This document shows positions 51,041 through 59,449 of a DNA stretch of 64,000 nucleotides, in pieces. The position numbers and the translations under genes are program-made. Origin of the DNA: Rhizomicrobium sp. (GTDB taxonomy: Bacteria > Pseudomonadota > Alphaproteobacteria > Micropepsales > Micropepsaceae); contig JBBCHM010000001.1 in the NCBI GenBank assembly GCA_037200045.1, positions 868,001 through 932,000 of the forward strand. Direction: 5' to 3'. How positions within the stretch are numbered: the first letter of the stretch is position 1; each line of letters begins with the position of its first letter. The notes beneath the pieces were generated by a model that worked only from the letters and a program-made list of their open reading frames with translations, searched no databases and was not told the DNA's origin.

Positions 51041-52278
51041 AGACGAAAATCGCGCGGCCCGGATTCGACGTGGCGGTCCTTCGGGCGGCGGCCGGCGAGA
51101 AGGCGTTTGCACGCGGAGAAGCGTATTTTTCCGGCGGGCACGTCGAAATTCTTGCGGTCGAGAGTGGGCGGATTCGCGCGCGGGTCGTCGGCACGGAGGT
51201 CTACCGGACGGAGCTCGCGGGCGCGGGCCGGCGCGTTACGGGGAAATGTTCCTGCCCGGTGTCCTCCGATCGCGCGGAATTCTGCAAGCATCTCGTCGCG
51301 GTGGCGCTTTGCGCGAACGCGATGAAGCCGGGCGAGGCCGTTCCCAACCGGTTCGAGAAGATCCGCGATCATCTGATGGCACAGACGCCGGCCGCGCTGG
51401 TCGAGATGATCATGAACTTGTCCGAACGCGATCCCCGCCTGCTGCAGGATTTGGAGCTTGCCGTGACGATGGACGGCGGCGACGAGGAGGCGCTGTTTTC
51501 GGGCTTCCGGCAGGCGATCGGCGATGCGACCCGGATTTCCGATTATGTCGAATACGGCGAGATGCGCGACTGGGCCGCCAATGTCGAGGCAGTGCTAAAG
51601 CGCCTCGGCGCATTGACCGAACGCGGCCATCCGCTGGTGGCGCTGCGGCTGCTCGACCATTTCTTCGGCCGCATGGAGAAGGCGTTGCAGAGCATCGACG
51701 ATTCGGACGGCCATGGTGGCGGCCTGCTGACGCTCGCGGCGGATCTCCACCTGGCGGCCTGCCGCGCCGGCAAGCCCGAGCCGATCGAGCTCGCACGCGA
51801 ACTCCTCCGGCGCGAGACGGAATGGGACTGGAGCGACTGCTTTCACGGCGCGAGCGAGCGCTATCGGGCAGTCCTAGGCAAGGCTGGGCTGGCCGAGTAC
51901 CGGCGTCTTGCCGAAAAGGCCTGGGCCGGGATCAAGCCGCTGCATGACGGCGCAAGACGTGTGCAGGACGACCAGTCCGCGCAGCGGTATCGCCTGCAAT
52001 CCATTCTCGAAAGCTTTGCAAGGCGCGACGGCGACGTCGATGCGATGATCGCCGTGCGCGCCCGCGATCTGTCGTCGGGCTATCGGTACCTGCAGGTCGC
52101 GAAATTGTGTGCGGAGCACGGCCGCCTCGCCGAAGCGCTCAAATGGGCCGACGAAGGGCTATGGCAGTTCGAGGATGAGCCGGACAGAGGTCTCGTGGTG
52201 TTTGCCGCAGCTCTTCGCCGACGCCTCACGCATGAGAACAATCTCGCGCTTCCTGCGCGGAAGAGGTCGAAAAGCTGA
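51037..52278 (+). CDS. SWIM zinc-finger protein (C-terminally short)
   Basis: 413 residues. The SWIM finger C-x-C-x(9)-C-x-H is present: CSCPVSSDRAEFCKH (Cys71, Cys73, Cys83, His85). The remainder is helical and repeat-like (LLRRETEWDWSDCFHGASER, DAMIAVRARDLSSGYRYLQV) as in proteins with a DUF6880-like tail. The homology-like part ends near residue 395 and the last residues (HENNLALPARKRSKS) are unlike it, so the gene may be truncated. SWIM fingers bind DNA or proteins. It is co-translated with the preceding small protein. Confidence 0.8.
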   Translation: MKTKIARPGFDVAVLRAAAGEKAFARGEAYFSGGHVEILAVESGRIRARVVGTEVYRTELAGAGRRVTGKCSCPVSSDRAEFCKHLVAVALCANAMKPGEAVPNRFEKIRDHLMAQTPAALVEMIMNLSERDPRLLQDLELAVTMDGGDEEALFSGFRQAIGDATRISDYVEYGEMRDWAANVEAVLKRLGALTERGHPLVALRLLDHFFGRMEKALQSIDDSDGHGGGLLTLAADLHLAACRAGKPEPIELARELLRRETEWDWSDCFHGASERYRAVLGKAGLAEYRRLAEKAWAGIKPLHDGARRVQDDQSAQRYRLQSILESFARRDGDVDAMIAVRARDLSSGYRYLQVAKLCAEHGRLAEALKWADEGLWQFEDEPDRGLVVFAAALRRRLTHENNLALPARKRSKS

Positions 52279-52327
52279 AGCAGGCTGGACTTCAGCCTTC
52301 AGGCACGGAATGTTTGGAATTATCGCA

Positions 52328-52352
52328 ATTGTCGTATCTCAGATACGACAAT
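52328..52352. promoter_or_regulatory. Perfect 25-bp palindrome upstream of the Fic gene
   Basis: ATTGTCGTATCT-C-AGATACGACAAT: 12-bp arms with a single central base, no mismatch. It sits between the SWIM gene's stop and the Fic ATG (133 bp before the latter) in an A+T-richer stretch. The arms are too long and exact to be chance. The Fic protein has a C-terminal winged HTH of its own, so autoregulation is possible; a separate repressor would need to be encoded elsewhere. Confidence 0.65.
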
Positions 52353-52484
52353 CGAAACAAATTCAAACATCGCAGCCGCGCTTGCTTAGTAATAGATACG
52401 TCATTAGTGTCTGACGTTAATAACGCTGTCGTTCCTATTGTTCACGCCTGGGAACGACCGCTTTACCGGAGTGCGGAGCGTGGC

Positions 52485-53675
52485 ATGCCGATAAGGAACT
52501 CACCTCCACACCGTCTCGTCGGTACTTATGCGAAGTCGGTCGTCGGTGGCGAGGCTGTGGAAGCCTTCGTTCCAGTGAGGTTGCCGCCGGCAAAGCCGCC
52601 CCTGGACCTCGTTCGCCTCTCGCCCAGATTGCTTAAGGCCGAGCACGCACTCGCCCGGCTGGACCTCGCCGGCGACATGGTGCCGTCGCTCGATTGGTTC
52701 CTCTACGCCTTCGTGCGCAAGGAAGCGGTGATCACTTCGCAGATCGAAGGTACGCAGGCCACGCTTGTCGATCTGTTCGCATTCGAGGCCGGCGGCCAAG
52801 CCGAACCCAACGCGGAGGTTCGCGAGGTTTGCAACTATCTTGATGCGCTCGACTATGCGCGCGGGCAGTTCGGAAAGGCGAGTGGGCTGCCGCTTTCCCT
52901 GCGGCTTCTGAACGAGGCGCATCGTAGGCTGATGCAGGGTGTTCGCGGCGCCAACAAGCAACCGGGCGAAGTGCGCAGAAGTCAGAATTGGATCGGCGGA
53001 AGCCGCCCCGACAACGCAATCTATGTTCCTCCGCCGCCTGAAAGGCTAGGAGAACTGCTTGGCGCCTTCGAGAAATACATTCACGTGGATGACAATTTGC
53101 CCAAGCTGGTACGAACAGGGCTACTTCACGCACAGTTCGAGACGATCCATCCTTACCTGGACGGCAACGGGCGCATCGGCCGCCTTTTGATCGCATTGCT
53201 CTTAGAGCATTGGGGACTGCTGCGCGCGCCGTTGCTCTATATAAGCCTCTTCTTTAAGCGCCACCGCGAGGAATATTATCGACGGCTCAACGCCGTTCGC
53301 ACCGAGGGCGACTGGGAAGGTTGGATCGATTTCTTCCTGGACGGAGTCGCTACCGTCGCGGACGAGGCTGTTGCCTCTGCACAGGAACTGTTTGCGCTCG
53401 TCAACGCGGATCGTGCACGCCTTCTCGCGGCGGAAACGGTCTCCGTCTCCGCCGTGCGGTTGTTCGACCAATTGCCCCGCCATCCCATCGTGACCGTGGC
53501 GTCGGCGATGCAACTATTAAGGGCGACAAAGCCGACCGCGACACGGGCGATCGATGCCATGGCCAAGCTCGGCATTCTCATTGAAACCACGGGCAAGAAG
53601 CGTGATCGGAGCTTTGCCTATCAGGCTTATCTCGACCGGCTGAAAATAGGTACCGATCTCGATCTCCGGCGTTGA
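52485..53675 (+). CDS. Fic-family AMP-transferase with N-terminal autoinhibitory motif and C-terminal winged HTH
   Basis: 396 residues. The catalytic loop IHPYLDGNGRIGR (His222 to Arg233) matches the HxFx(D/E)GNGRxxR motif with Tyr for Phe. The inhibitory helix TSQIEG (Thr84-Gly89, glutamate 88) is N-terminal, which makes it a class II Fic. The C-terminal region (335-383; HPIVTVASAMQLLRATKPTA, then RAIDAMAKLGILIETTG) is a winged helix. Such proteins AMPylate protein hydroxyls using ATP, some acting as toxins in toxin-antitoxin modules. Start at ATG 52485 has GGAG 6 nt upstream. It is the last gene of the island. Confidence 0.9.
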   Translation: MPIRNSPPHRLVGTYAKSVVGGEAVEAFVPVRLPPAKPPLDLVRLSPRLLKAEHALARLDLAGDMVPSLDWFLYAFVRKEAVITSQIEGTQATLVDLFAFEAGGQAEPNAEVREVCNYLDALDYARGQFGKASGLPLSLRLLNEAHRRLMQGVRGANKQPGEVRRSQNWIGGSRPDNAIYVPPPPERLGELLGAFEKYIHVDDNLPKLVRTGLLHAQFETIHPYLDGNGRIGRLLIALLLEHWGLLRAPLLYISLFFKRHREEYYRRLNAVRTEGDWEGWIDFFLDGVATVADEAVASAQELFALVNADRARLLAAETVSVSAVRLFDQLPRHPIVTVASAMQLLRATKPTATRAIDAMAKLGILIETTGKKRDRSFAYQAYLDRLKIGTDLDLRR

Positions 53676-53801
53676 ACCCGCCATAGATCGATGACCCAGC
53701 CGTCAAGATTCCTATGCTAGACGAATTGCAGTTGGTCCAATGTTGGTCCGGCCATTTTGTTCCAGAAATTGTGATATGTTATTAGTAGGTTAGGTGATAA
53801 T

Positions 53802-53824
53802 TTCGAGTCCTCTTCTGGGCACCA
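53802..53824 (+). other. attR: second copy of tRNA-Leu 3' end
   Basis: Exact 23-bp duplicate of the tRNA-Leu terminus, with no tRNA body upstream. The following sequence (AAGGCCCCTGGCGGCCCTTTTGG) is probably the original downstream flank of the tRNA, including its weak GGCC hairpin, which the insertion separated from the gene. Confidence 0.75.
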
Positions 53825-53867
53825 AGGCCCCTGGCGGCCCTTTTGGCGCTGTGGAGCCTTTCGGATC

Positions 53868-54242
53868 ATGTGGGAATTGACGAAATCCTTCGGCTTCGAG
53901 GCGGCGCACACGCTGCGCCGCGACATCGACCGCGAGGCCAGCCTGCGCATTCACGGCCACTCCTATAAAGCCGAGGTCACGGTCGCCGGAACGCCGGACC
54001 GTGTCGCCGGCATGGTGATGGATGTCGGCCTGCTCGAACAGCAATTGGGCGGGGTGCGGGCGCAGCTCGATCATCAATTCCTCGACGACATCAAGGATAT
54101 GGGCCCGGCCACGATGGAAAATATCGCGCGCTGGATCTGGGATCGGCTCGTGAACGTCGTTCCGGGCCTTGTGCGGGTGACCGTTCTTCGCGAAAGTTGC
54201 GGGGAGCGTTGTGCCTATGAGGGGCGGGCCGCCGACGCGTAA
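53868..54242 (+). CDS. 6-carboxytetrahydropterin synthase-like protein (QueD family), Cys-to-Ser variant
   Basis: 124 residues with the PTPS/QueD fold: FGFEAAHTL (His14), the zinc pair HGHSY (His29, His31), GMVMDVG and a distal [10 protein letters not shown]. QueD converts dihydroneopterin triphosphate to 6-carboxytetrahydropterin in queuosine and 7-deazaguanine synthesis. The catalytic cysteine normally four residues before the HGH pair is Ser25 here (EASLRIHGH). It may be a different PTPS subfamily. It stands 43 bp after attR of the island and is followed by the aldo/keto reductase. Confidence 0.82.
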   Translation: MWELTKSFGFEAAHTLRRDIDREASLRIHGHSYKAEVTVAGTPDRVAGMVMDVGLLEQQLGGVRAQLDHQFLDDIKDMGPATMENIARWIWDRLVNVVPGLVRVTVLRESCGERCAYEGRAADA

Positions 54243-54256
54243 GTGAGGAGCCCATC

Positions 54257-55120
54257 ATGGCCAACGCGGCACAATCCGGCAGTTTCAAAATCGGCGGCGA
54301 TATCGAGGTTCATCGTCTGGGCTTCGGTGCCATGCGCATCACCGGCGACGGCATCTGGGGCGAGCCCGCCGACCGCGCCGAATGCCTGCGCACGCTGAAG
54401 CGGCTTCCCGAACTCGGCGTGAACTTCATCGACACGGCGGACTCCTACGGCCCCGACGTGTCCGAGAAGCTCATCCACGAGGCGCTGCATCCCTACAAAG
54501 GCATATTGGTCGCGACCAAGGGCGGCTTCGAGCGCTCCGGTCCGAATGTCTGGACGATGAATGGCCGGCCCGACTACCTCGTCAAGGAAGCGCATAAGAG
54601 CCTCAAGCAGCTCGGCGTCGAGCAGATCGGCCTGTGGCAGCTGCATCGCATCGATCCCAAGGTGCCGGCCGGCGAGCAGTTCGGCGCGATCAAATCGCTG
54701 CTGAAGGACGGGCTGATCAAGCACGCCGGCTTGAGCGAAGTCTCGGTCGCCGATATCGAGGCCGCCTCGAAAGTGTTCAAGGTCGCCACGGTCCAGAACC
54801 GCTACAATCTGGTGGATCGCGGCAGCGAGGCTGTTCTCGACTATTGCGAGAAGCACGGCATCGGATTCATTCCCTGGTTTCCGCTAGCGTCCGGAACGCT
54901 CGCGAAATCCGGATCGGTGCTCGATGCGATCGCCAAGAAGCACAAGGCGGCCCCGAGCCAGGTCGCGCTGGCCTGGGTACTGAAGCGCAGCCCGGTGATG
55001 CTGCCCATTCCCGGCACCTCGAAAGTCAGCCATCTCGAAGAGAACGTGGCGGCCGTCGACATCCACCTGAGCGACGAGGAATTCGCCTCGCTCGACCGGG
55101 CCGGGCGCCAGGTCGCCTGA
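54257..55120 (+). CDS. Aldo/keto reductase
   Basis: 287-residue NADPH-dependent reductase with TIM-barrel fold. Catalytic tetrad residues are Asp59 and Tyr64 ([16 protein letters not shown]), Lys88 (LVATKGGF) and His130 (LWQLHRIDP). The NADP signature [16 protein letters not shown] lies near the end. It reduces aldehydes or ketones in the cytoplasm; the substrate is unknown. It begins 14 bp after the QueD-like stop and is followed after 14 bp by msrB, so a four-gene run is likely. Confidence 0.92.
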   Translation: MANAAQSGSFKIGGDIEVHRLGFGAMRITGDGIWGEPADRAECLRTLKRLPELGVNFIDTADSYGPDVSEKLIHEALHPYKGILVATKGGFERSGPNVWTMNGRPDYLVKEAHKSLKQLGVEQIGLWQLHRIDPKVPAGEQFGAIKSLLKDGLIKHAGLSEVSVADIEAASKVFKVATVQNRYNLVDRGSEAVLDYCEKHGIGFIPWFPLASGTLAKSGSVLDAIAKKHKAAPSQVALAWVLKRSPVMLPIPGTSKVSHLEENVAAVDIHLSDEEFASLDRAGRQVA

Positions 55121-55134
55121 GGAAGGAGAGCATC

Positions 55135-55596
55135 ATGCCGGACTACAAGCGAGACGAGGCCGCCATCGCGCGCCTTTCGCCGGAGCAATATCGCGTCACG
55201 CAGAAAAACGGCACCGAGCGGCCGTTCGAGAACGCGTTCTGGGACGCCAGGGATCCGGGTCTCTATGTCGACATCGTGTCGGGCGAGCCCTTGTTCGCGT
55301 CGGCGGACAAGTTCGACAGCGGCTGCGGCTGGCCGAGCTTCACCAAGCCGGTCGCCGGCGGCAAGGTCGTCGAGCGCTCGGACACCACGCTCGGCATGCG
55401 CCGCACCGAAGTCCGCTCGGGCGGCGCCGACAGCCATCTCGGCCATGTGTTCGACGACGGGCCCGAGGAGGCGGGCGGCCTGCGCTATTGCATCAATTCC
55501 GCCGCGCTGCGCTTCGTGCCCCTCGCCGACCTTGAGAAGGAAGGCTATGGCGACTATCTGAAGCTGTTCACGGCCGAAAACTGGAGGCAGACATGA
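55135..55596 (+). CDS. msrB: Peptide-methionine (R)-S-oxide reductase
   Basis: 153 residues. MsrB repairs methionine-R-sulphoxide in proteins. The catalytic Cys119 lies in [11 protein letters not shown], and [10 protein letters not shown] (Cys64) and [14 protein letters not shown] are the other family blocks. The zinc-binding CxxC pairs of many MsrB are absent. An AAGGAGAG Shine-Dalgarno precedes the ATG. Its stop overlaps the msrA ATG as ATGA. Confidence 0.94.
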   Translation: MPDYKRDEAAIARLSPEQYRVTQKNGTERPFENAFWDARDPGLYVDIVSGEPLFASADKFDSGCGWPSFTKPVAGGKVVERSDTTLGMRRTEVRSGGADSHLGHVFDDGPEEAGGLRYCINSAALRFVPLADLEKEGYGDYLKLFTAENWRQT

Positions 55597-56120
55597 GCGA
55601 AGAACGGGCCATTCTGGCGGGCGGATGCTTTTGGGGCGTGCAGGATCTCTTGCGCAAATATCCCGGCGTGATCTCCACGCGCGTCGGCTACAGCGGCGGC
55701 GACACGCCGAACGCGACCTACCGCAACCACGGCGACCACGCCGAAGCGGTCGAGATCGTCTTCGATCCGGCGAAGATCGGTTATCGCAATCTCCTGGAAT
55801 TCTTCTTCCAGATTCACGATCCCACGACGGTGGATCGCCAGGGCAATGATCGGGGCCGCAGCTATCGCTCCGCGATCTTCTATACGAACGACGAGCAGAA
55901 GCGCGTCGCGCTGGACACCATCGCCGATGTCGAAGCCTCCGGCTTGTGGCCGGGCAAGGTCGTGACGGAGGTCAAGCCGGCCGGCGCGTTCTGGGAGGCC
56001 GAGCCGGAGCACCAGGACTATCTCGTGAAATTTCCCAGTGGCTACACCTGCCACTTCGTCCGCAAGGATTGGGTCCTGCCGCATCGCAACGCCGGAAAGC
56101 TCAGCAGCGCGGCCGAGTGA
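55593..56120 (+). CDS. msrA: Peptide-methionine (S)-S-oxide reductase
   Basis: 175 residues. MsrA reduces methionine-S-sulphoxide. The signature GGCFWG (Cys12) is at the N-terminus, followed by [20 protein letters not shown] and the [20 protein letters not shown] block. Its ATG overlaps the msrB stop, so the two stereospecific repair enzymes are made together, a common arrangement. It ends 200 bp before the c-di-GMP gene. Confidence 0.95.
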   Translation: MSEERAILAGGCFWGVQDLLRKYPGVISTRVGYSGGDTPNATYRNHGDHAEAVEIVFDPAKIGYRNLLEFFFQIHDPTTVDRQGNDRGRSYRSAIFYTNDEQKRVALDTIADVEASGLWPGKVVTEVKPAGAFWEAEPEHQDYLVKFPSGYTCHFVRKDWVLPHRNAGKLSSAAE

Positions 56121-56261
56121 GCGCGCCGTCGCGTTTTGCGCTCGCAATGGCGAATATTATTCGATGCCGGAACCCGGCGGAATCAGCGCGCCGGGCATTC
56201 CGCGGACTTCGCGCGTGAGCACCAAGGTTCCACAAAGTTCCGTCATCGCGGGCGGGCAAAC

Positions 56262-56278
56262 GCTAACGAGACGTTAGC
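56262..56278. promoter_or_regulatory. Perfect inverted repeat GCTAACG-AGA-CGTTAGC upstream of the c-di-GMP gene
   Basis: 7-bp arms with a 3-base loop, 43 bp before the ATG of the GGDEF-EAL gene. It could be an operator, or a short RNA hairpin in the leader; there is no T-tract, so it is unlikely to be a terminator of msrA. Confidence 0.35.
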
Positions 56279-56320
56279 CTCGAGAACCTAGGGTGGTACC
56301 TCGACGCGAGGTCCAACCGT

Positions 56321-58501
56321 ATGTCCCTACATCCCGATGAAGAGCGCCGTCTTGCGGCGCTCGACGAATATGGCATCAACGAAGCGCTGGCCGAGCCGGG
56401 GTTCGAACGCCTCGTGCAGCTCGCGGCGAACGTCTTCGAAGTGCCGATCGCGCTCGTCTCCCTCGTGGAGGCGGAGCGGCAGTTCTTCGCGGCGCGGATC
56501 GGTCTGGACGTCTGCGAGACCTCGCGCGACGTCTCGTTTTGCGCCCACGCCATTCGCGGCGACGACATCATGGTCGTGCCGGACGCGACCCAGGACGACC
56601 GCTTCCGCGAGAACCCGCTGGTCACCGGCGCGCCGCATATCCGTTTCTACGCCGGCGCGCCGTTGCGGACGCCCTCGGGCGAAAAGATCGGCACGCTCTG
56701 CATCATCGACACCAAGCCGCACGCGGCCTTCAGCGACGCGGAGCACCGCAATCTGGGCGACCTCGCGGCGCTCGTGCTGGACAAGCTCGAAATGCGCCGG
56801 CTGGAGCTGGCGCGGCGCGAGAGCCAGAACCGCTTCGAGAACATCGCCGCCACCTCGCCCGACGCCATCATCTGCGCCGATTACGAGGGCCGCGTGACCT
56901 TCTGGAACGCGGCGGCGGAACGGCTTCTCGGCTATTCCGCCGCCGAGATCGGCGGACAGACGATCGATCGGATCGCGCCGGAGCGGATCCTGGAACGGCT
57001 GCGCTATCTGGCGGCGAGCGGCGAGTCGCTCATGGAAGGGCGCACCGCCGAGCTCGAGATGCATCGCAAGGACGGCACGACGGTCCCCGTCGAGCTCTCC
57101 GTGTCGACCTGGCGCGAGGCGGGGCGCGCGAGCTTCGCAGCGATCCTGCGCGACGTCACCGAGCGCCACGAGAACGAGATGCGGCTGTTCCGCCTGGCGC
57201 ATCTGGATACGCTGACGCAATTGCCGAACCGCATGCTGTTCCAGAGCCGCATCGAGCAGGTGCTGCAGACCGAGGAATCGGCCTGCGTCATGCTCGTCGA
57301 TCTCGACGGCTTCAAGGACGTCAATGACAGCCTGGGCCATTCGGCCGGCGACGCGGTGCTGATCGACGTCGCCCAGCGGCTGTTGTCGAGCGTGCGTCCC
57401 AACGACACCGTCGCCCGCATGGGCGGCGACGAATTCGCCATCCTCATTCCCGGCATGGGCGATCCCTTCCGCGCCTCCGAGATCGCCGACGCGGCGATCG
57501 AAAGCGTTTCGCAGCTCGTGACGATCGAGGGCCAGCCGATCCATATCGGCGCGAGCGTCGGCATCGCGATCTTCCCCGCGCACGGCTCGCGCGGCGACGA
57601 ACTTCTGTCCAACGCCGATCTGGCGCTCTACCAGGCCAAGGCCGAGGGCCGCCATTGCCGGCGCTTCTTCACGCCGGCGCTGCGCCGCGCGGCGTCCCTG
57701 CGCCACGCCTATCAGGGTGAGCTCCGCCGCGCCTATCAGGAGGGCGAGTTCGAGCTGTTCTACCAGCCGCAGGTCCGCCTTTCCGACCGGACGCTGGTCG
57801 GCGCCGAGTCGCTGCTGCGCTGGCGCCATCCGGTGAAGGGGATCATCGCGCCGGGCGCCTTTCTTCCGGCGCTGGAAACGAGCCCGCTGGCCGCGCAGAT
57901 CGGCGATTGGGCCATCCGCACGGCGTGCAAGCAGGCCGCCGAGTGGCGCGCCAACGGCGCCGCGTCGTTCCGCGTCGGCGTCAACCTTTTCGGGGGGCAG
58001 TTCCGCGCCAACGACCTGGCCCGCAAGGTGCGCGCCGCCCTGGCCGATGCCGAGCTGCCGCCGTCCGCGCTGGAACTGGAGATCACCGAGAACATCATCC
58101 TGCGCCATGACGACGAGATGATCGGGCCCTTGCGCGAACTCCGCGCCGACGGCGTTGGCATCGCCTTCGACGACTACGGCACCGGATACGCCTCGCTCAG
58201 CATGCTCAAGCGCTATCCTCTGAACCGGCTCAAGGTCGATCAGAGTTTCGTGCGGGGAATGTGCGAATCGCCGACCGATGCCGCCATCGTGCGCGCCATT
58301 CTCTATCTCGGGCGCAGTTTCGGATGCGAGGTGATCGCCGAAGGCGTCGAGACCGAGGAACAGCTCGCGCGGCTGCGCAAGAAAGGTTGCGAGGAAGGGC
58401 AGGGCTATTTGTTCGGCCGCCCGATGACGGCGAAGGAATTCGGCACGCGCTTTGGCTTTCGCGGCGCGACGCTGGCCAGGCCCCGCCGCAACGCCGGATA
58501 G
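56321..58501 (+). CDS. GAF-PAS-GGDEF-EAL c-di-GMP turnover protein
   Basis: 726 residues, cytoplasmic. The GAF domain is at about 28-155, PAS at 168-285, GGDEF at 290-452 with RMGGDEFAIL (367-372) and an upstream I-site RPND (359-362), and EAL at 463-716 with GAESLLRW, so the signature is ESL rather than EAL. Metal and base residues in FDDYGTGYASLSMLKRYP and EVIAEGVET are retained. The diguanylate cyclase half looks active and feedback-inhibited; the EAL half may be weakly active. It precedes the Csu-type pilus operon, and c-di-GMP commonly controls such pili. Confidence 0.92.
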   Translation: MSLHPDEERRLAALDEYGINEALAEPGFERLVQLAANVFEVPIALVSLVEAERQFFAARIGLDVCETSRDVSFCAHAIRGDDIMVVPDATQDDRFRENPLVTGAPHIRFYAGAPLRTPSGEKIGTLCIIDTKPHAAFSDAEHRNLGDLAALVLDKLEMRRLELARRESQNRFENIAATSPDAIICADYEGRVTFWNAAAERLLGYSAAEIGGQTIDRIAPERILERLRYLAASGESLMEGRTAELEMHRKDGTTVPVELSVSTWREAGRASFAAILRDVTERHENEMRLFRLAHLDTLTQLPNRMLFQSRIEQVLQTEESACVMLVDLDGFKDVNDSLGHSAGDAVLIDVAQRLLSSVRPNDTVARMGGDEFAILIPGMGDPFRASEIADAAIESVSQLVTIEGQPIHIGASVGIAIFPAHGSRGDELLSNADLALYQAKAEGRHCRRFFTPALRRAASLRHAYQGELRRAYQEGEFELFYQPQVRLSDRTLVGAESLLRWRHPVKGIIAPGAFLPALETSPLAAQIGDWAIRTACKQAAEWRANGAASFRVGVNLFGGQFRANDLARKVRAALADAELPPSALELEITENIILRHDDEMIGPLRELRADGVGIAFDDYGTGYASLSMLKRYPLNRLKVDQSFVRGMCESPTDAAIVRAILYLGRSFGCEVIAEGVETEEQLARLRKKGCEEGQGYLFGRPMTAKEFGTRFGFRGATLARPRRNAG

Positions 58502-58898
58502 CCGCCGCTTCGTCAGGTCGCGCCCTGTTGCGCGTCCTGATCGGGTTCGCCACCCAGCCACAAACCCAACGCGATCCGTACACGGATTTATTGCAGGCGC
58601 GCGTGACGGCTGGCTATCCGCCGTTCCGCATGGAACTCTGCAAGAATAGTGGAACTCGAATATTTGATAATTATTTTGAATACGGAACTTTCCGTGAGAA
58701 AAGGCATGCAAGCCGCTGATTTTTTCAATCTACATGCACCTATCCTTGCATCCATGAACGTCGACCCTCCCTTTTCAATGTCTTGTTAGTAGTTGTAACG
58801 ATAATACAACTCTCGCGCAGGTTGCCGATGCGGGAGTTTGTTTTTCCGCGAATGGAATTGCCGGACGACCTGCCGCCACCGAAAAGGACGCCCAGCCG
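58502..58898. other. 397-bp intergenic leader of the Csu-type pilus operon
   Basis: No protein gene is seen here. The left 150 bp are G+C-rich remnants following the c-di-GMP gene; 58640-58800 is A+T-rich with candidate promoter material (GATAAT at 58800-58805 and TTGTTA at 58783-58788, but spacing is not consensus). The hairpin pair is described separately. Confidence 0.6.
58791..58845 (+). terminator. Overlapping hairpins with T-run ahead of the pilus operon (attenuator-like)
   Basis: Hairpin 1: AGTTGTA-ACGATAA-TACAACT (58791-58811), a 7-bp stem. Hairpin 2: AACTCTCGC (58808-58816) pairs with GCGGGAGTT (58830-58838), one G-U wobble, followed by TTTGTTTTT (58837-58845), an intrinsic-terminator shape. 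The two stems share 58808-58811, so they cannot form together. That is the structure of an attenuator or riboswitch expression platform, though a GATAAT box at 58800 could instead make this region promoter DNA. Confidence 0.4.
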
Positions 58899-59438
58899 AT
58901 GCATGTGAAGGAATTTTGGTTCTCCGGCCGCAAGGTTCTGCTCTGCGGACTTCGTATGGCGGCCGCGGCCGCGCTTCTGGCCGGCGGCACCGCGCAAAGC
59001 CAGGCGGCGACGTCGACGACGACCTTCAACGTGACGGCGACGGTCCTATCGGGCTGCCTCGTCACGGCGACCGATCTGATTTTCGGCAATTATTCGAGCG
59101 TCAGCGCGACGCCAACCGACACCACCAGCACCGTGACGGCGACCTGCACGGCGGGCGTCACCTACACGATCTCGCCGGACGTCGGCACCGGGACGGGCGC
59201 GACCGAAGCCGCGCGTTCGATGACCGGCATCGTCACCGGCGGCGCGCTCAACTATCTGATGTACACCAATCCCGGCCACACGACGCTGTGGGGCGACGGC
59301 ACGCTGGCGACGGCCACGGTCGGCGGCACCACGCTGCTCGTGCCGCAGAGCTACACCGTCTACGGACGAATTCCGGCGCTCCAGCATCCCGGGGCCGGCC
59401 TCTATGCCGATCTCATCACCGTCACGTTGAGCTATTGA
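58899..59438 (+). CDS. Csu-type pilus subunit (spore coat U domain)
   Basis: 179 residues with a long signal peptide (cleavage near AQSQA, about 36). The mature part is a SCPU domain with conserved Cys in LSGCLVTATDLIFGNYSS and TATCTAGVTYT, LNYLMYTNPGH, the hallmark LWGDG and the C-terminal donor-strand-like YADLITVTLSY. Such proteins are the major subunits of the archaic chaperone-usher pili (CsuA/B-like) used in surface attachment and biofilms. It is the first gene of a four-gene cluster and 11 bp before the chaperone. Confidence 0.9.
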   Translation: MHVKEFWFSGRKVLLCGLRMAAAAALLAGGTAQSQAATSTTTFNVTATVLSGCLVTATDLIFGNYSSVSATPTDTTSTVTATCTAGVTYTISPDVGTGTGATEAARSMTGIVTGGALNYLMYTNPGHTTLWGDGTLATATVGGTTLLVPQSYTVYGRIPALQHPGAGLYADLITVTLSY

Positions 59439-59449
59439 GTCTGCCGGCC

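Larger units (their letters stand above)
50245..53824. mobile_element. Small integrative island in tRNA-Leu (3.6 kb) carrying a Fic gene
   Basis: The insert is flanked by the perfect 23-bp direct repeat of the tRNA-Leu 3' end. It holds a degenerate DUF6429-like frame, a small conserved protein, a SWIM zinc-finger protein and a class II Fic protein. No tyrosine or serine recombinase is found, so the element is either a remnant or depends on an integrase elsewhere. Base composition looks lower in G+C than the flanking genes in 50245-50760 and 52280-52480 and near 53700-53800. A tandem TTGGTCC repeat (53732-53749) near the right end could be an arm-type integrase site. Confidence 0.7.

Noticed and set aside
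50245..53801. Searched for an integrase or recombinase in the island
   Set aside because: No tyrosine-recombinase R-H-R-Y pattern, serine recombinase or transposase motif was found in any frame.
58791..58845. c-di-GMP riboswitch (GEMM type)
   Set aside because: No recognisable GEMM aptamer motifs were found upstream of the hairpins; only the attenuator-like geometry is retained as a finding.
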